Shown piece after piece: positions 12,260 through 25,149 of a stretch of DNA of 64,000 bases (position 1 is its first letter; each line of letters starts with the position of its first letter). Under the pieces are notes generated by a model, which did not search any database, had not been told where the DNA came from, and saw only the letters and a list, made by a program, of their open reading frames with translations. The position numbers and the translations under genes are program-made. Origin of the DNA: Bubalus kerabau (taxonomy: Eukaryota > Chordata > Mammalia > Artiodactyla > Bovidae); the NCBI RefSeq assembly GCF_029407905.1, contig NC_073635.1, positions 34,153,501 through 34,217,500 of the forward strand, given 5' to 3'.

Positions 12260-13600
12260 AGTTTGTTGTGGATTACTTGTAGAAGAGAAGCTTTTACCTG
12301 CACACAGTAGACCAATGGGTGACTTATCCTTGGTCAAACAGGAAAGGATTCTCTTAACGTGGGACTTAACAAAATGACCAGAAGAATTCATCAGGGCCCA
12401 GGTGGGTACAGTAAAAATCTAAAACTGTACACAGACACCTGAGTTTGAGTTTTGGCTCAGATTTGGGCAATTTGTTTTACCTTCACAAGGATCTGTTTCC
12501 TTGCATTTAGACTTGGTAAAGACCCCTGTGCTCACCTGCCCACCTTCCATTCACTCTCCAATCTACCTGTGTCCCTCCTTCTGCCTTACCCCTCCCCTAC
12601 ACGTCCCCCCTGCCTGACAGGCATCACAAGGTTGTTATCTCAGCACTTAAGACGGTCGCAGTGACACCTGACTTTGACAAGCCTCCCCAAATGCTGAAAT
12701 CCTCTCCCCAGTTTTTATCTTCTGATTAGTGTTCCCCAGGGCTCTGTGTCACACAGCCACAGAGTACATGTTCAAAGGCAAACTCCATATGGACACTCTC
12801 ATAACCCGGGGGTCAAAATTCCAGCCCACCGCCCAACCTCCTAAGCACACATGTCCCGGAACACAGCCTGCTTCACTTGTCATGGAGCATCCACAGCCAT
12901 ACAAAGCTTAGGATCCTTATTATCTGATCCTTTTCAGAAAAGGTTTGCCAACCCTCAATGCAGACTGGCATGGGTGTCTCCTGGGCTGCTCTCCAAACAT
13001 CTGCAGGTGTCTGCTCCCCTGTCATCCCTAACCTTCACATTGCTCTTGGAATTAATGGAGGTGTGGTCCACCCACAGCCAGGAATCCACCTGCCACAGTG
13101 CAGTCAGCCCCACCTCCAGCTCTCTAAGCACCCCCATCCACTCTCCCCTGGTTTCCTCCCCTCACCCCCCTCACCTTCTTCTCATTCACTCTTGCCCCAG
13201 CTGTCAGTCATTTCTCTGGCATCAAAAGCCTTCAACTCTTATTTCTCACTCAGTGTCCCCTAAGATACGGCCCCTCAGGCTTCATCTACATCTACAATCC
13301 CTTCTTTTTTCACAACCAACAATTTCCCATCCACAGATCCAGCTGCCTGTGCGAGGATTTCCAATACCCACCTTCTAGGAGGGGGATGGAACCACAGAAC
13401 TAAATAAATCAAGCTGGATTTTAGGTGGTGGACTGGGAACCAAGTCGACTGCTTCTTCCTGAGTCTCAGTTGACCATCAGATGGAACTGATCATGTGTTC
13501 CTTTCTGCCACCATGGCACCTTGATCATACCTATCAGACAGCCATCACGATGGGTCATGATTATTCATTACATGCCACCCCAGTATTCATTACATGCCAT
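12260..13600. other. Unique intronic stretch
   Basis: Pyrimidine-rich in 12530-13260 with open but unrecognised frames, including a 175-codon plus frame at 12851-13378. No splice-bounded exon is proposed. Confidence 0.5.
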
Positions 13601-13607
13601 CCCTCCT

Positions 13608-13712
13608 CTGGGCTATGAACTCAAGGTAACAGCTGTCTTGAGCAACCCTAAAGTCCCAGTAACCTCACCCACTGCAGCATAATAGGTGCCCAATAAATGC
13701 CTGCTAAGACAC
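13608..13712 (+). mobile_element. L2-like LINE 3-prime end
   Basis: Reads GGGCTATGAACTCAAGG and ends ATAGGTGCCCAATAAATGCC, the diverged mammalian L2 3-prime terminus. Confidence 0.55.
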
Positions 13713-16700
13713 AAAATGCTTTGGGCAAAGTAGTGCACAAAAGAAAAGAGAGAGACCTATGCTGCCAACCATTTTATGTTTAGTTTACCACCCACTTCCT
13801 ACAGACACAACCTGTCCTACAGACACAACCTGCAGAAGGAAAGGCCATTTGTCTGGACTGGATCAAATTCTGAGCCAAGGGCTTTCCCAAGTGTTGTCTA
13901 AGCAATGGGCCTAGTGTCCATTGCCAGTTAGACATAGGGGCCTTTCCAAGTAGGATCAACTAGGAAGACAGAAAAGGGGATGAAGATAAAGAAAAAGTAG
14001 TTCAGAAGCAAAGTGATGCTTTATCTGCACAACAATTCACAACCAATACTGATTTACAATTTAACATATTATGGAATGCATACCACATGGCAGACATGAT
14101 ATTCGAGGTGTCCAGAGTCAGCTCATCACGGCAAAAGAGAACGGAAAGAAGAAGTTTAACAAGAAGAGGAAGTCAGAGGGAATTTGGTCTTTTCTGTACA
14201 CTGGGGAAGGGTAATGTTACAGAGGAGCTGAGCAGCTGTTCCCCATTGCCAAGGGAGAAAAATCTAAAGGAAATGGGGTAAGCTGTGCCACAAGGTATTG
14301 AAATTAGGTAGGAGGAATAATTTGCTGACATCAAAGGGTGCTAAACACTATTTGTGGTTTACAGTTTTACTTTCAGGAGGTCCTTAAACCATTTGAGAGA
14401 ATCTGGGTGGCTCTATTTGAAGAAATGAGAAGGAACTGATAAATTCTTAAGCTACCTCATTGGATCACGACGGATTGACTTTTGATTAAAGTGGGCTCGT
14501 GTATAAAATAGACTAAGTAATTCCATACTTGCAACCACTAAACAACACATCCTTTGGAAACACTATTAAAACCCAGTAAGTAAGAGGGTTGACCAAGTAC
14601 AAAGAACAAAATAAGTAACTTCTAGGTTAGTAGAAACGAAAAGAGAAAAGTTCTTAACACAAAGAGTAGAACTTTTGGGTCTTGTTGATCTAGGTTTCCA
14701 ATCTTCTCACATCACTGATGACCTAGCTGACCTTGTGGGAAAAGCACGATGCACCCTGTGTACACCAAAAGAAATGAGACCCACGTGTGTGTGCCCATAC
14801 AAGTACATGCAGCAAAGGGTGTTGTAAGGAAATGAGAGTATTTGTCTGAAAATGGTGGGACCATTAGTGATTTCTAGCTTCTGCACTTTTTCCAAATTAT
14901 ACAGTTAATATCTATTACTTCTATAGTTGGGAGAGGGAAAAATTGTTCCCCTTCCCACTACCCCCCAAATCTGTCTTATTTTTGGGGGCAATATAATCCT
15001 TCATGCCATTTTTTATTATGCTATAAACTAACTTCTCTGTTAATCAAAACACCTGCTGTGGGTCAGCTTCTTCCTGCATTCAGCTTGAAGACTTCACAAC
15101 GCACATTTCCTACCACCCGTATTTCATCCTAAAAGCATGTTAAACTGTTGTTTAACAGCCTATTATTCTCCAATCCACCCTATTCAATTTTCTCACATGT
15201 GGGAAATGACACCATTGAGATATAAGACAAAAACCCCAGCCAACTATAATAATTCTAAATTTTTGGACAGGAACAAAGAAAGGGTGGGAGTTTTGTACTA
15301 CATTTCCAATAAATTTTCAATAACTTCCAAATGTTTACGCTTTCTGAGTGTATTCACACCTGTGGGACAAATCAGCAATAATACCGGGTATGAAGTATTC
15401 TTTTCAGCCATAAGTTAGCTCTTTTAGTGGGGCAAATTATGTACTTTTTTCCATAATTTTTATCCCTCTGAGACTTCACTGATTGACTCATTAAAGACAG
15501 CATCCATTCCGTTATCACTGAGTTTGCTAGACCAACTCAGCTCATAGATAGGCTGAGATCCTTGATAAGTCAGGATGCTGTGAAAATAAAACATTTCAAG
15601 TCAAATATAATCCCACAGAAAAGTTAAAAAGCACTTCCTGAAATGACTCATTGACATCAATGAATATTCTTGGTTACAAGCTATAAGCCCAAAGTAAATT
15701 CAGGAGAGATTTCATTTATTTCTCTTAGGTACTGAAATTTAAATACTATCTACAATCTCTGAACAACAAACAATATCTTGGAGATGGTGGAGTCTATTCT
15801 TACTTTATGATCAGGAAATGGGGGTCTGAAGTGTGAACAGCTTGTTCAAGGGACTCATGGTGAGTGACAGTCTCCATGTGGCCACACAGGTCCAGACACT
15901 CTCCCTCATGCAGTGCTGCTCATCCCTGAAAACCCATCAGCACATCTCATCCACATGGGACCATCCACACATCCAGCCTCCAAGCACTAGACGGGGAGAA
16001 GGGCCTCCTTCCTCCAAACCCAATGACTGGACCAGGGGTTTCTCACTCCTCCAGGAAAAGCCGAGCTCTTTGGGCTGGGGAGAGAAAAGCTTGTTTTCTC
16101 TCCTGATGTTAGGGAGATTGAGCAGCATGTCCCAGGTACAGCACCACATGAGGGATGGTGAAGAGGGAGGGGAACCAGCGGGGGGTGACACTGGGGACCC
16201 TACAAGGACACCAGGGCTCCGAGGGGGAGGCACTATTCACCCATGGAAAAAGTCTGGTTTTCCAGTGTTGATGGTGTCACCCTAAGATCAAGAAAGCATT
16301 CGATTCTACTTTTTGCAAATATGATCACACCAACAGACATATTCCACTAACCATTTCGGTGACCCTAAGTGTCTTACATGAGCTCTCATGGAATCAGCAC
16401 TCTGACTCAGAAAAATGGAAGTACAAGACTGGACAGGCCTTCCTCCAAATAAAAAGTAGTCTGTGGCCAAAAGAGTTTGGAAAGAGAAGGGGGAAATCAG
16501 GACAAGAATTCGATTGATTAATATTTTAACGATTATGGCTTTCCAGGAATCCCACCCCTAGGCATATATCCAGAAAAGATGAAAACTCTAAGTTGAAAGG
16601 ACGTGCTCCTGTGAGGGTGACCCAATAGACCAGTGAAATCTTCTGCAAGAAAAGAGACAGAAAAGCAAGATTAGCCTTGAGGGTGTATGAATGCAACAGG

Positions 16701-17157
16701 AAGAGACCCATCTGATAAGGCTGAGACGAAGTTATACCTGCCCTTTGAAAAACAATTTTCAGAGTCAGCGTTGCCTGCAGTCACTGTCCAAGGAGAACTC
16801 AATGGGAACCTCACAACAGTCTCAGGCACATGCCTAGACACGCACACCCAAGTGCCAGTTTCAGATCTCCCCCCACACACCGAAGAGATGCAGGGAGAAC
16901 CTCGACCTGAAAGCTACAGCTGTGCAAACAGCAGGAGACCAGGGTGGTGGCGGGGAAGATCTCAGAGGTTCTTTCTCGGGGACACAGCACCAACCCTTCC
17001 ACTCAGATTTCAGGTGCTCAACTCAAGTATCCGCTGGTGACAGTATGATGCCATCCTGACCACTTACAAAGTCCATTTGCTCTCTAAGGCAAAGACCTTT
17101 TTTCTGTCCATTTCATGGCTCAAATATCCTCAGTTGTCCTAAAAAGAAATATGACCT
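13713..17157. other. Unique intronic stretch
   Basis: Mostly unrecognised sequence with an 18-bp tandem duplication near 13798-13835. A weak MIR-like fragment lies near 15800-15870 and a short old L1 ORF2 piece near 16538-16592 (GGAATCCCACCCCTAGGCAT). No exon identified. Confidence 0.45.
13798..13835. repeat. Tandem duplication of an 18-bp unit
   Basis: TCCTACAGACACAACCTG occurs twice head to tail. Confidence 0.9.
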
Positions 17158-17665
17158 TTAAGTACAGATCTTCCTCAACTTACAATGGTGTTATGTTCTG
17201 ATAAGCCCATCAGCAAGTTGAAAATACTGTAAACTGAAAATGCATTAATACCCCTAACCTACCGAACACCACAGCTTAGCACTGCCTACCTTCAATGCTC
17301 AGGACGCTTATATTAGCCTACAGTTGGGCACATTCATCTAACGCACTGATTACTTCATACTGAAGCACTGAGCAAGTCATGTAATTGACTGAATACTGTA
17401 CCGAAAGTGAAAAACAGAATGGCTGTCTGCATCCTGCATGATAGTCAGCACGTCAGGTGCGTCCCCTTGTGATTGCAGGAGAGTTTTACTCACCAACGCT
17501 GCCCAGCATCACAAGAGAGGATCAGACCCCCTTATCTCCAGCCTGGGAAAATATCCAAACCCCAAATTTGAAGTATGGTTTCTACTGAATGCATATCACT
17601 TTCCCACCATCATAAAGTCAAAACACTGAACCATCATAAATCAGGGACCATCTGTCCTAGTGGCT
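17158..17665. mobile_element. Pogo/Tigger-like non-autonomous DNA transposon
   Basis: The left end (ACAGATCTTCCTCAACTTAC) and the reverse complement of the right end (ACAGATGGTCCCTGATTTAT) are related inverted termini. Internally it has GTTATGTTCTGATAAGCCCA and TTGCCCAGC-like and CATAAAGTCAAAACACTGAA blocks of a dispersed mammalian Tigger-derived element. The exact subfamily is not certain. Confidence 0.6.
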
Positions 17666-17777
17666 TCAGCACAAGATGAGAAGCTCAGACGAAAAGCCCT
17701 AAATGTCTTCCTGTAATCCTGGGCGAGACCTCACTGCCGCTTTTACTTTCATTATTAAACGGGGTAATATCATCAGC

Positions 17778-17945
17778 CAGGCAGTGTGCTGGGCACTTCA
17801 CATTTGCACAGGTGGGTTTGTGAGGCAGATGTCCCCGCATCTTACAGGAGACCCAACACATGATTCTGGTCCATTCCTTGATGAGGCCCCACAACTAGCA
17901 GGTGGACAAGACAAGGTTCAGAACCTGCGCCCTCCTAACTATAGC
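17778..17945 (-). mobile_element. MIR-like SINE
   Basis: CAGGCAGTGTGCTGGGCACTTCACA followed by CATCTTACAGGAGAC and ACAACTAGCAGGTGG matches the reverse of the MIR consensus, strongly diverged. Confidence 0.6.
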
Positions 17946-19487
17946 TGATAAGTTTGTTCACACCAGCCATTTAGACATTGTTAAATCCCAAACAATAATA
18001 CATTATTAATAATGAGTACTTAATAATAAGTAATAAAAAAATATTGGTGCAAATGTTGATGTCTGGTAAAGACTACAAACACGGGTTTTGGTTTAACTAA
18101 ATCTGACAAAGGTTTACCTAAACAGACTATGTGCCGGTTTAGAGCAGGAGAGGGCTCTGTAGATGCCCACGCCATGGCCCTGTCCTGCCCACACTCTACC
18201 CACAGCACCCCTGCCATGCCCCCAAGACACCACACCAATGCCTGTCACCCCCATATCACGCCCCCAGCCCACCCCACCCATGCCCCACCTATAGTACGTC
18301 CACAGTGTCCCACCACTCCCACTGCAAAGGGTTAGGGCCACAGCTGGGGAGTGGGCCGGGGACCACAGGTGCGCTGTGACTCTGAACCTCAGCACAGAGG
18401 GCTTACAGGCAATTTAAGGTTTCCATCTGGGTCCTTCCCCACATGCAGCCTCTGCAGGGCTCATGCTCTGTTCGTAACTGAGGCGAACTGGTAGGAAATT
18501 ACACAGGGGCATATTCCCAGCGCTCTGTCATACTTGAGGAAATGAAAGGATTTAAGCATATCTGGCTTCAATAAATATTTTCTCTATAAAAACTAATCTA
18601 CAATTACATTTAGTGTGAAATATTATATACGAAAACATCCCACGTGTTTTTGTTGCCGGAGGACTCTTTACAGTTTGTGTTTTATTACCGGTCTGCTGCG
18701 TAAGTCTGGAAAATGCCCTCTGGGGAAGTTGATTCTGGGTAAGGGCTGACTTCAGCTGCGAGTACTCCCGGTCCTCTAGGACAGAGGGTCTCAAGTTCTT
18801 CAAAGGCCCGTGGTATCTGCTTTTCTATACTGAAAATACAGCCCTACCACGTGGTGGATGCTCTGGTCCTAACACAAACGGCACCACGGACAGAATTACT
18901 TCCCTGGCTGTGCACAGCATCTCGTGGGAACCAAGGTTTCCATGACGCCAAACATAACCCCCAAAGCCCTAAACTTCTTCCTGTAATATTTCAGTGCAGT
19001 AAACAATATTTCTCAGAGGACGGAAGTCTGTCACAGGAGGGTTAAGCTTGAAAAGGTTTCGAGTTTCATGATTTACCTTGAAAATTCAGGTGACCTTTAT
19101 AGTCTCCATCATACCACAGTGGGGTTAATTTATACACAAAGACTTTCCTCTGAGAGCTGAGGGGAAAAAACCTACCCTGGATGGCCCAGGTTTTCTGTGA
19201 GGCCCTGATCACCCCAGTCCGACAGGACACGTGTGCACACACCCTACCGCAGCTGGAGGAGGGTGGGGATGTGGTATTACAGGTACCAGGCACTGCACTG
19301 AACATCAAGACAAAGGAAGGGAGCTGAAATGTATACACACGTGTCCACCCAACTCCTCCTCCTCCTCCAGCTGATGCTTAACACTTTATGACTGGGGGGT
19401 TTTTGCAGAAACGAATGTCTGTGGCTGGAGATTTGTTAGATAAGGGATATTGCTATAGCTCCAGTCAATAATGTTCAGGTAATACAA
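17946..19487. other. Unique intronic stretch
   Basis: Contains an AT-rich patch (17990-18050, many TAATAA) and a C-rich patch (18180-18320). No exon or known element identified. Confidence 0.5.
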
Positions 19488-19806
19488 GACTACAAGGAGA
19501 TCAAAGCAGTCCATCCTAAAGGAAATCAGTCCTGAATATTCATGGGAAGGACTGATGCTGAAGCTGAAACTCCAATCCTTTGGCCACCTTATGTGAAGAA
19601 CTGACTCATTGAAAAAGACCCTGATGCTGGGAAAGATTGAAGGCGAGAGAAGGGGATGACAGTGGATGAGATGGTTGGATGACATCACTGACACGATGAA
19701 CATGAGTTTGAGTAAGCTCCAGGAGTCGGTGATGGACAGGGAAACCTGGTGTGCTGCAGTCCACGGGGTCTCAAAGAGTCGGACACGACTGAGCGACTGA
19801 ACTGAA
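19488..19806 (+). mobile_element. BovB LINE 3-prime fragment
   Basis: The 3-prime coding end and tail of BovB. It has AGGACTGATGCTGAAGCTGA, TTTGGCCACCTTATGTGAAG, GAGATGGTTGGATGACATCA and the terminus GACTGAGCGACTGAACTGAAC. It is 5-prime truncated; the ORF remnant is degenerate. Confidence 0.93.
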
Positions 19807-19987
19807 CACAAGATGTATTACTTCCTGCCTGGTCAGTAAGCTGTTAACTGCTCTTCCCTACAGAGCCTCCTAGCATTTCTGTCTTGTTGTTAGATATTTC
19901 CTCCAGCCCCTGGAAATCCAGCCTTCTCATGGAAAGGTCTCCTTGGAATCCGTCAAATGACTCCTCTGTCCTTTCAAGCCAATCATT

Positions 19988-20690
19988 CTAGGCTGAATAA
20001 AAGCTTACACCCACATCCTAATCCTTGTAACCCATAAATGTTACCTTATATGGCAAAGAGGACCTCTGCAGACATAATTAAGTTCAGGAGCTGGAGCTGG
20101 GGCGATTATCTGGGATTATCTGTGTGGTCTCTACATGTGATCACTGCCGTCCACTGAGGACAGTTTACTGCAGAAGCAGAGGAGGCGACGTGATGACAGA
20201 AGCAGACTGCAATGATGCATTCTGAAGATGGGAGAAGGAGCCACAAGCCAAGGAGTTTCTCATTTAAAGAAACCCTTTAGGGTCATCTCAATGCACCAAC
20301 CCTGAGCACCCTGTCTCATGCATCGAACCTGGACTGACAATCTATTTCACATATGATAATATACATGTTTCAATGCTATTCTCTCAAGTCATCCCACCCT
20401 CCTGAGGGATGGGATGGGGAGGGAGGTGGGAGGGGAGTTCAGGATGGGGAACACATGTACACCCATGGCTGATTCATGTGAATGTATGGCAAAAATCACC
20501 ACAATATTGTAAAGTAATTAGCCTCCAATTAAAATTAAAAAAAGAGAAAAGAAACCCTTTAGAATTCTGCACCCATCAGACGCTGGAAAAGACAAGGAAA
20601 CAATCTCCTCTGGAGCCTCCAGAACTGTAAGAGAATAGCTGCTAAACGTGTGGAGACTTGTTACAGCAGCACGAGAAAACTACTGATACG
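19988..20690 (+). mobile_element. MLT1-type MaLR LTR, interrupted by an L1
   Basis: Plus-strand LTR with CACATCCTAATCCTTG, AATGTTACCTTATATGGCAA, GATGACAGAAGCAGACTGCA and GGGAGAAGGAGCCACAAGCC. After the inserted L1 come GACGCTGGAAAAGACAAGGA, AGAACTGTAAGAGAATA and GTTACAGCAGCACGAGAAAA. The order on both sides of the insertion is that of one LTR. Confidence 0.85.
20266..20562 (+). mobile_element. Short L1 with inverted 5-prime half (twin-primed), inside an MLT1 LTR
   Basis: AAAGAAACCCTTTAG occurs at 20266-20280 and 20548-20562, a 15-bp target duplication. Between them 20281-20399 is the L1 3-prime UTR in reverse orientation (CATCGAACCTGGACTGACAA, CAATGCTATTCTCTCAAGTC). 20400-20547 is the adjacent following part in forward orientation (GAGGGATGGGATGGGGAGGG to CCTCCAATTAAAATTAAAA). 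The two halves meet at consecutive consensus positions. Confidence 0.95.
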
Positions 20691-22402
20691 GCCCAGCTTG
20701 CGGGGGCTCCCTGCCCTCCCCGATCTATCCCCGTCATGCTTCCCGCACCCCCTGCGGCTCCCCCAGTCCTGTCTGCCTTCTAAACACAGTTTGCCTCAGC
20801 TTCTGGACAACAAAACATGACGATCTATTTCACCCAAATTGGAAACTTTTTCCCCCTATATATATATATCCTAAATATTGGATATATAGGAAATTTTTTC
20901 GTTATATATCCAGTATTTCCTCTTTGGAAAATAATTCTCATCTAATAATTCTTTAAATAATAAACACCACCGATGCCTTTGAAATAAATAGATCCAAAAT
21001 ATGTTGGTGGAGTTTTCTATTAAATGTGTATCTATATCCCATAGGCGAACATGGGCTCAGATAGTGCTTGTCAAGGCACTCATCCCCTCTGAGCTTCAGC
21101 TTTCTTTCTAGAAAAATAGTGCAGCCACAGAAATGAAATTACATATAAAACGCCTTGCGTAACAGCCGGTACATGATGAGACTCAGTGTGTGCCATCGCC
21201 CTGGCATGTGACATTGAGCCACAGGTAGCATATTGATCCCCTGTGCTCTAGGACTTAGAAAGGCACACGATGGGTCTAAGCGTCGGAAAACCAGCTCATC
21301 TGACTTCCCAGTCTCACCACTTGCAAACTCACAGCATATCCCCACTGTGGCTGGCTGCATCTCCATGACACCAGAAACCAGAACATCATCAATGACACAG
21401 GAACTGAAACAGGAATACGGACCCATTGTTATGTGTGACCATCAGGAATAAACCAGGGTGATATCAGCAGGAGGAGACAGAGAGGAAGCTGGTGGGATGA
21501 AGGGTCCAGCAGCTAAGGGACCAAGAGTGTGGTGTTTCGGTAATAAATTTGGAGGCCTGGGCAATGCACGGGGCAGGTTTTCAGCCAGGGCAGGCCTGAG
21601 GGCGGCGGTCCAACATTGTCTGGTCCAGGCCAACAGATGTGTCTGGGACTCACACCCAGCAGCCTGGCGACCACAGACGCAGTTTTCTGCCACCAGCACC
21701 CAGCGACAGAGCTGTGGGGCCTGGCTCCCCTGCTTCTCCATCCTCGCATCCACCCAAGAGCGAGCCCTCTGTTGTCCTGCCCCAATCTTCAGTCCTTTAG
21801 GTCTGGGAATGCTCACCTCAGAGGAACAGAGTCTGCACAGTGAACCTTGGGTCTGAAAAGGCCCTCGGACCCCATCGCAGTCAACAGTCACCACCTCTAA
21901 CCCTGGTCAGCAAGACAGGCACACGACACCACACTCAGACTCTGCCCCGAATCTCTGGGTCCATTCTCACGGGTAAGTGATGAGCCTCCAGCGATGACTT
22001 ACACCTTGGATCACTGCACAGATGGTGCTACACGTCAACCCGTCCCTCCCATCCTTCACTCACCCCGAACAGCAGCGAACAATCATAGCCTCTAGGAAAC
22101 GACCACACTCTCCAGCTACACCGACCCTCCCAACAGTTACAAACCATAAACTAACAAAAGCCAGCTAGATGATGCTTGAAAGGAACACAGAAAAGCCAGA
22201 AGTGAAAGGGTGGGAGGATGTGCCAGGCAGATGCTCACTAAAGAGCACTCATTACTGTGCTCAATTAGTATCTGATATGAGACTATAAGGCCAAAAAAAG
22301 CATTGCTAAAAATCAGAAACGCCTCTCGTGAGCAAGTGGGGAGCAAAGTTGGGACAAAGAGATAAGGCGCATCACATTCTCGAGGTTGGTAAGAGTTAAA
22401 CA
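20691..22402. other. Unique intronic stretch
   Basis: Holds a TA-rich hairpin-prone patch at 20857-20915. Several overlapping open frames on both strands lie at 21139-21900 in a GC-richer region; none matches a family I recognise. Confidence 0.5.
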
Positions 22403-22748
22403 TGTGCTGGAGAAGACTCTTGAGAGTCCCTTGGATAGCAGGGAGATCAAACAAGTTAATGCTAAAGAAAATCAATCCTGAATATTCATTGGAAGGACTG
22501 ATGCTGAAGCTGAAGGTGGCCAATACTTTGGCCACCTGATGCGAAGAGCTGACTCACTGGCTCTTGATGCTGGGAAAGATTGAGGGCAGGAGGAGAAAGG
22601 GGTGACAGGATGAGATGGTTGGATGGCATCACCGACTCAAGAAACATGAGTTTGAGCAAACTCGGGGACATAGTGAAGGACAGGGAAGCCTGGTCTGTTG
22701 CAGTCCATGGGGTCACAAAAAGTCAGACACAACTTAGTGACTGAACAA
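22403..22748 (+). mobile_element. BovB LINE 3-prime fragment
   Basis: Starts GTGCTGGAGAAGACTCTTGA, continues GGAAGGACTGATGCTGAAGC and GATGAGATGGTTGGATGGCA, and ends AGTGACTGAAC. Short internal deletions are visible compared with the other copies in the window. Confidence 0.93.
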
Positions 22749-22759
22749 GAGTTAAACAC

Positions 22760-23175
22760 CTTAAAAATCCATGTCCGTAGAGAATAGACTTGTGATTGCC
22801 ATAGGGTAGGCAGTGTGGGGTATGGGCGGGGAGTTTGGAATTCGCAGACGCAAATGATTATATATAGAATGAATAAACAACAAGGTCTATAAACAATATC
22901 CTGTGATAAACCATAATTGAAAAGAATATGAATACACACACACATCTGAAGAAGGAAATGGCAACCCACTCCAGGATTCTTGCCCAGAAAATCCCATGGA
23001 CACCAGAGCCTGGAGGGCTACAGTCCATGGGATCACAAAGAGTTGGACACAACTTAGCAATTAAACCAGCACCATACACACACATACACACACACACACA
23101 AGTAAATCACTTTGCTGTATAGCAGAAATTAACAGCATTGCAAATCAACCATACTTCAGTACAGTTAAAAAAAAT
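22760..23175 (+). mobile_element. Old L1 3-prime end, interrupted by a Bov-tA
   Basis: GTGATTGCCATAGGGTAGG and AACAATATCCTGTGATAAAC lie before the SINE. ATCACTTTGCTGTATAGCAG and AACAGCATTGCAAATCAACC lie after it, in the order of one L1 3-prime UTR. Confidence 0.75.
22947..23071 (+). mobile_element. Bov-tA SINE (5-prime truncated)
   Basis: GAAATGGCAACCCACTCCAG through CCTGGAGGGCTACAGTCCAT to AGTTGGACACAACTTAGCAA. CACACA runs flank it on both sides. Confidence 0.92.
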
Positions 23176-23189
23176 ACATGTCTTAGCAT

Positions 23190-23580
23190 GTATGTAGATC
23201 TGGGGAAAATTCTATAAACTGCTGACCATTCACTTGAAAAAGCAATTCTGCACTATTTAGAAAAGTTGAAAACGCACATTCCCCACTACCAAGAAATTCT
23301 ACTCCCAAGCATTACACTCTAGGAAAATATTTGTACATGTGCACAAAGGGACATTTACTATTTCCATATCCACATTGTGTGTACACATAATAATCTGCCA
23401 TCAAGCCAAATAAATGCCTGCTGACGGGAGAATAATAAAATAAGTCATGGGGATATTCATACAATGGGCATTTGTGTGGCAGTGGGAATGAAAATACCAC
23501 AGTTACACTAATCACAGATTAAATGCAAACAACCTTGAGCAAAACGGGCCACACTGCAGTACAATTCCATTTACGCCACA
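23190..23580 (+). mobile_element. Old L1 ORF2-end fragment
   Basis: Diverged match to the L1 segment AGAAATTCTACTCCCAAGCA, then AATAATCTGCCATCAAGCC, then ATTCATACAATGGGCATTTG and GTACAATTCCATTTACG. The frame is lost. Confidence 0.55.
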
Positions 23581-24308
23581 TTCAAACATACATACAGGGA
23601 AGCAACGTGAGTCACAGACAGGCAGAAACTAGGAGGAACGCAACTGACTGAGCACACAAGGTGAGTGGGCACCGTCACCCCTGTGGGGGAGGAGGGGCTG
23701 TGGTCTCGGGTACAGAAGGGCTTCAGCGCCATTGATACAGTTCCATTGCTTGGCCCTGGGGTGAGACAGCAGTATTTGTTTTGCTGTGGTCATCCCTGAA
23801 GGAGAAAGGGCAGCTGTCCAGCTAGCACACGGCAGGGATGCGGTGGAACTATTCTGGAAGAAATGAAATAGGGAAACTTTCCAAATTGAAGCCTGAAGCC
23901 CAATGATAAAGTCTTTCTCCGGGCCTGAGTTGGGGTCCCAGGACAGCAGGGCTCAGTGAAGGAAGCCCGGGTGACAGCGCCCGTGGACACTGACGGCCGA
24001 GTGTTCCACCCACATTTGAACTCAAAGGAGCCAGAAGAAGGCACCGCCTGTGAGACCCTGCACACACAGATGATACCACCGGGGGTCCACGTGCATGTTT
24101 CTACACGTGAACAGGGTGCAGTCCTTTCCTCCCCTCTGCCATTTTGTACCAACTTTGTCCACTCATTCCTTTCTTCCTTCATTCATTCAGTTTGTCCTCA
24201 TCTAAGCCAGAAGCCAGTTACAACAGAACACTCACTGAATTGGTCCATGATCGTATGTTTTCACTTCTAACCAACTTTTGAAAGATCAATTTAAAACAGT
24301 GTACTGGT
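23581..24308. other. Unique intronic stretch
   Basis: No exon or recognised repeat. The region 23790-24180 is open on the minus strand but has no recognised homology. Confidence 0.45.
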
Positions 24309-25119
24309 GTTTTTTTTTTAATTAATTAATTAATTTTAATTGGAGGCTGATTTCTTTACAATATTGTGGTGGGTTTCACCATACATTGACATGAATCAGC
24401 CACGGGTGTACATGTGTCCCCCATCCTGAACCCCCCTCCCACCTCCCTCCCCATCCCATCCCTCAGGGTGGCCCCAGTGCATTGGCTTTGAGTGTCCTGT
24501 TTCATGCATCGAACCTGGACTGGTGATCTATCTCACATATGGTAATATGCATGTTTCAATGCTATTCTCTCAAATCATCTCACCCTCAGCTTCTCCCATA
24601 GAGTCCAAAAGTCTGTTCTTTATATCTGTGTCTCTTTTGCTGTCTCACATATAGGCTCATTGTTACCATCTTTCTAAATTCCATATATATGCATTATTAT
24701 ACTGTATTGGTGTTTTTCTTTCTGACTTACTTCACTCTGTATAATAGGCTCCAGTTTCATCCACCTCATTAGAACTGATTCAAATGCATTCTTTTTAATA
24801 GCTGAGTAATACTCCATTGTGTATATGTACCACAGCTTTCTTATCCATTCGTCTGCCAATGGACATCTAGGTTGCTTCCATGTCCTAGCTATTGTAAACA
24901 GTGCTGCGATGAACATTGGGGTACACGTGTCTCTTTCAATTCTGGTTTTCTTGGTGTGTACACCCAGCAGTGGGATTGCTGGGTCATATGGCAGTTCTAT
25001 TTCCAGTTTTTTAAGGAATCTCCACACTGTTCTCCATAGTGGCTGTACTAGTTTGCATTCCCAACAAGAGTGTAAGAGGGTTCCCTTTTCTCCACACCCT
25101 CTCCAGCATTTATTGTTTC
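24309..25119 (-). mobile_element. 5-prime-truncated L1 (3-prime UTR and end of ORF2)
   Basis: A T-rich tail and AATTAATT runs at the left are followed by the reverse complement of the CCTCCAATTAAAA-type 3-prime UTR. The last 117 codons of ORF2 follow, open at 24674-25027 (motifs WRFLKKLEIELPYDPAIPLL and YYSAIKKNAFESVL). The 5-prime end is near TCTCCAGCATTTATTG. No clear target duplication was found. Confidence 0.95.
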
Positions 25120-25149
25120 AATCTCTCATTGTTATTCTTGGCTAAATTA

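Noticed and set aside
12851..13378. 175-codon plus-strand frame
   Set aside because: Low-complexity Ser/Pro/His-rich composition from pyrimidine-rich DNA, with no recognised domain or splice context.
21442..21894. Overlapping open frames on both strands in a GC-richer patch
   Set aside because: Openness on several frames at once points to base composition and not coding; no homology recognised.
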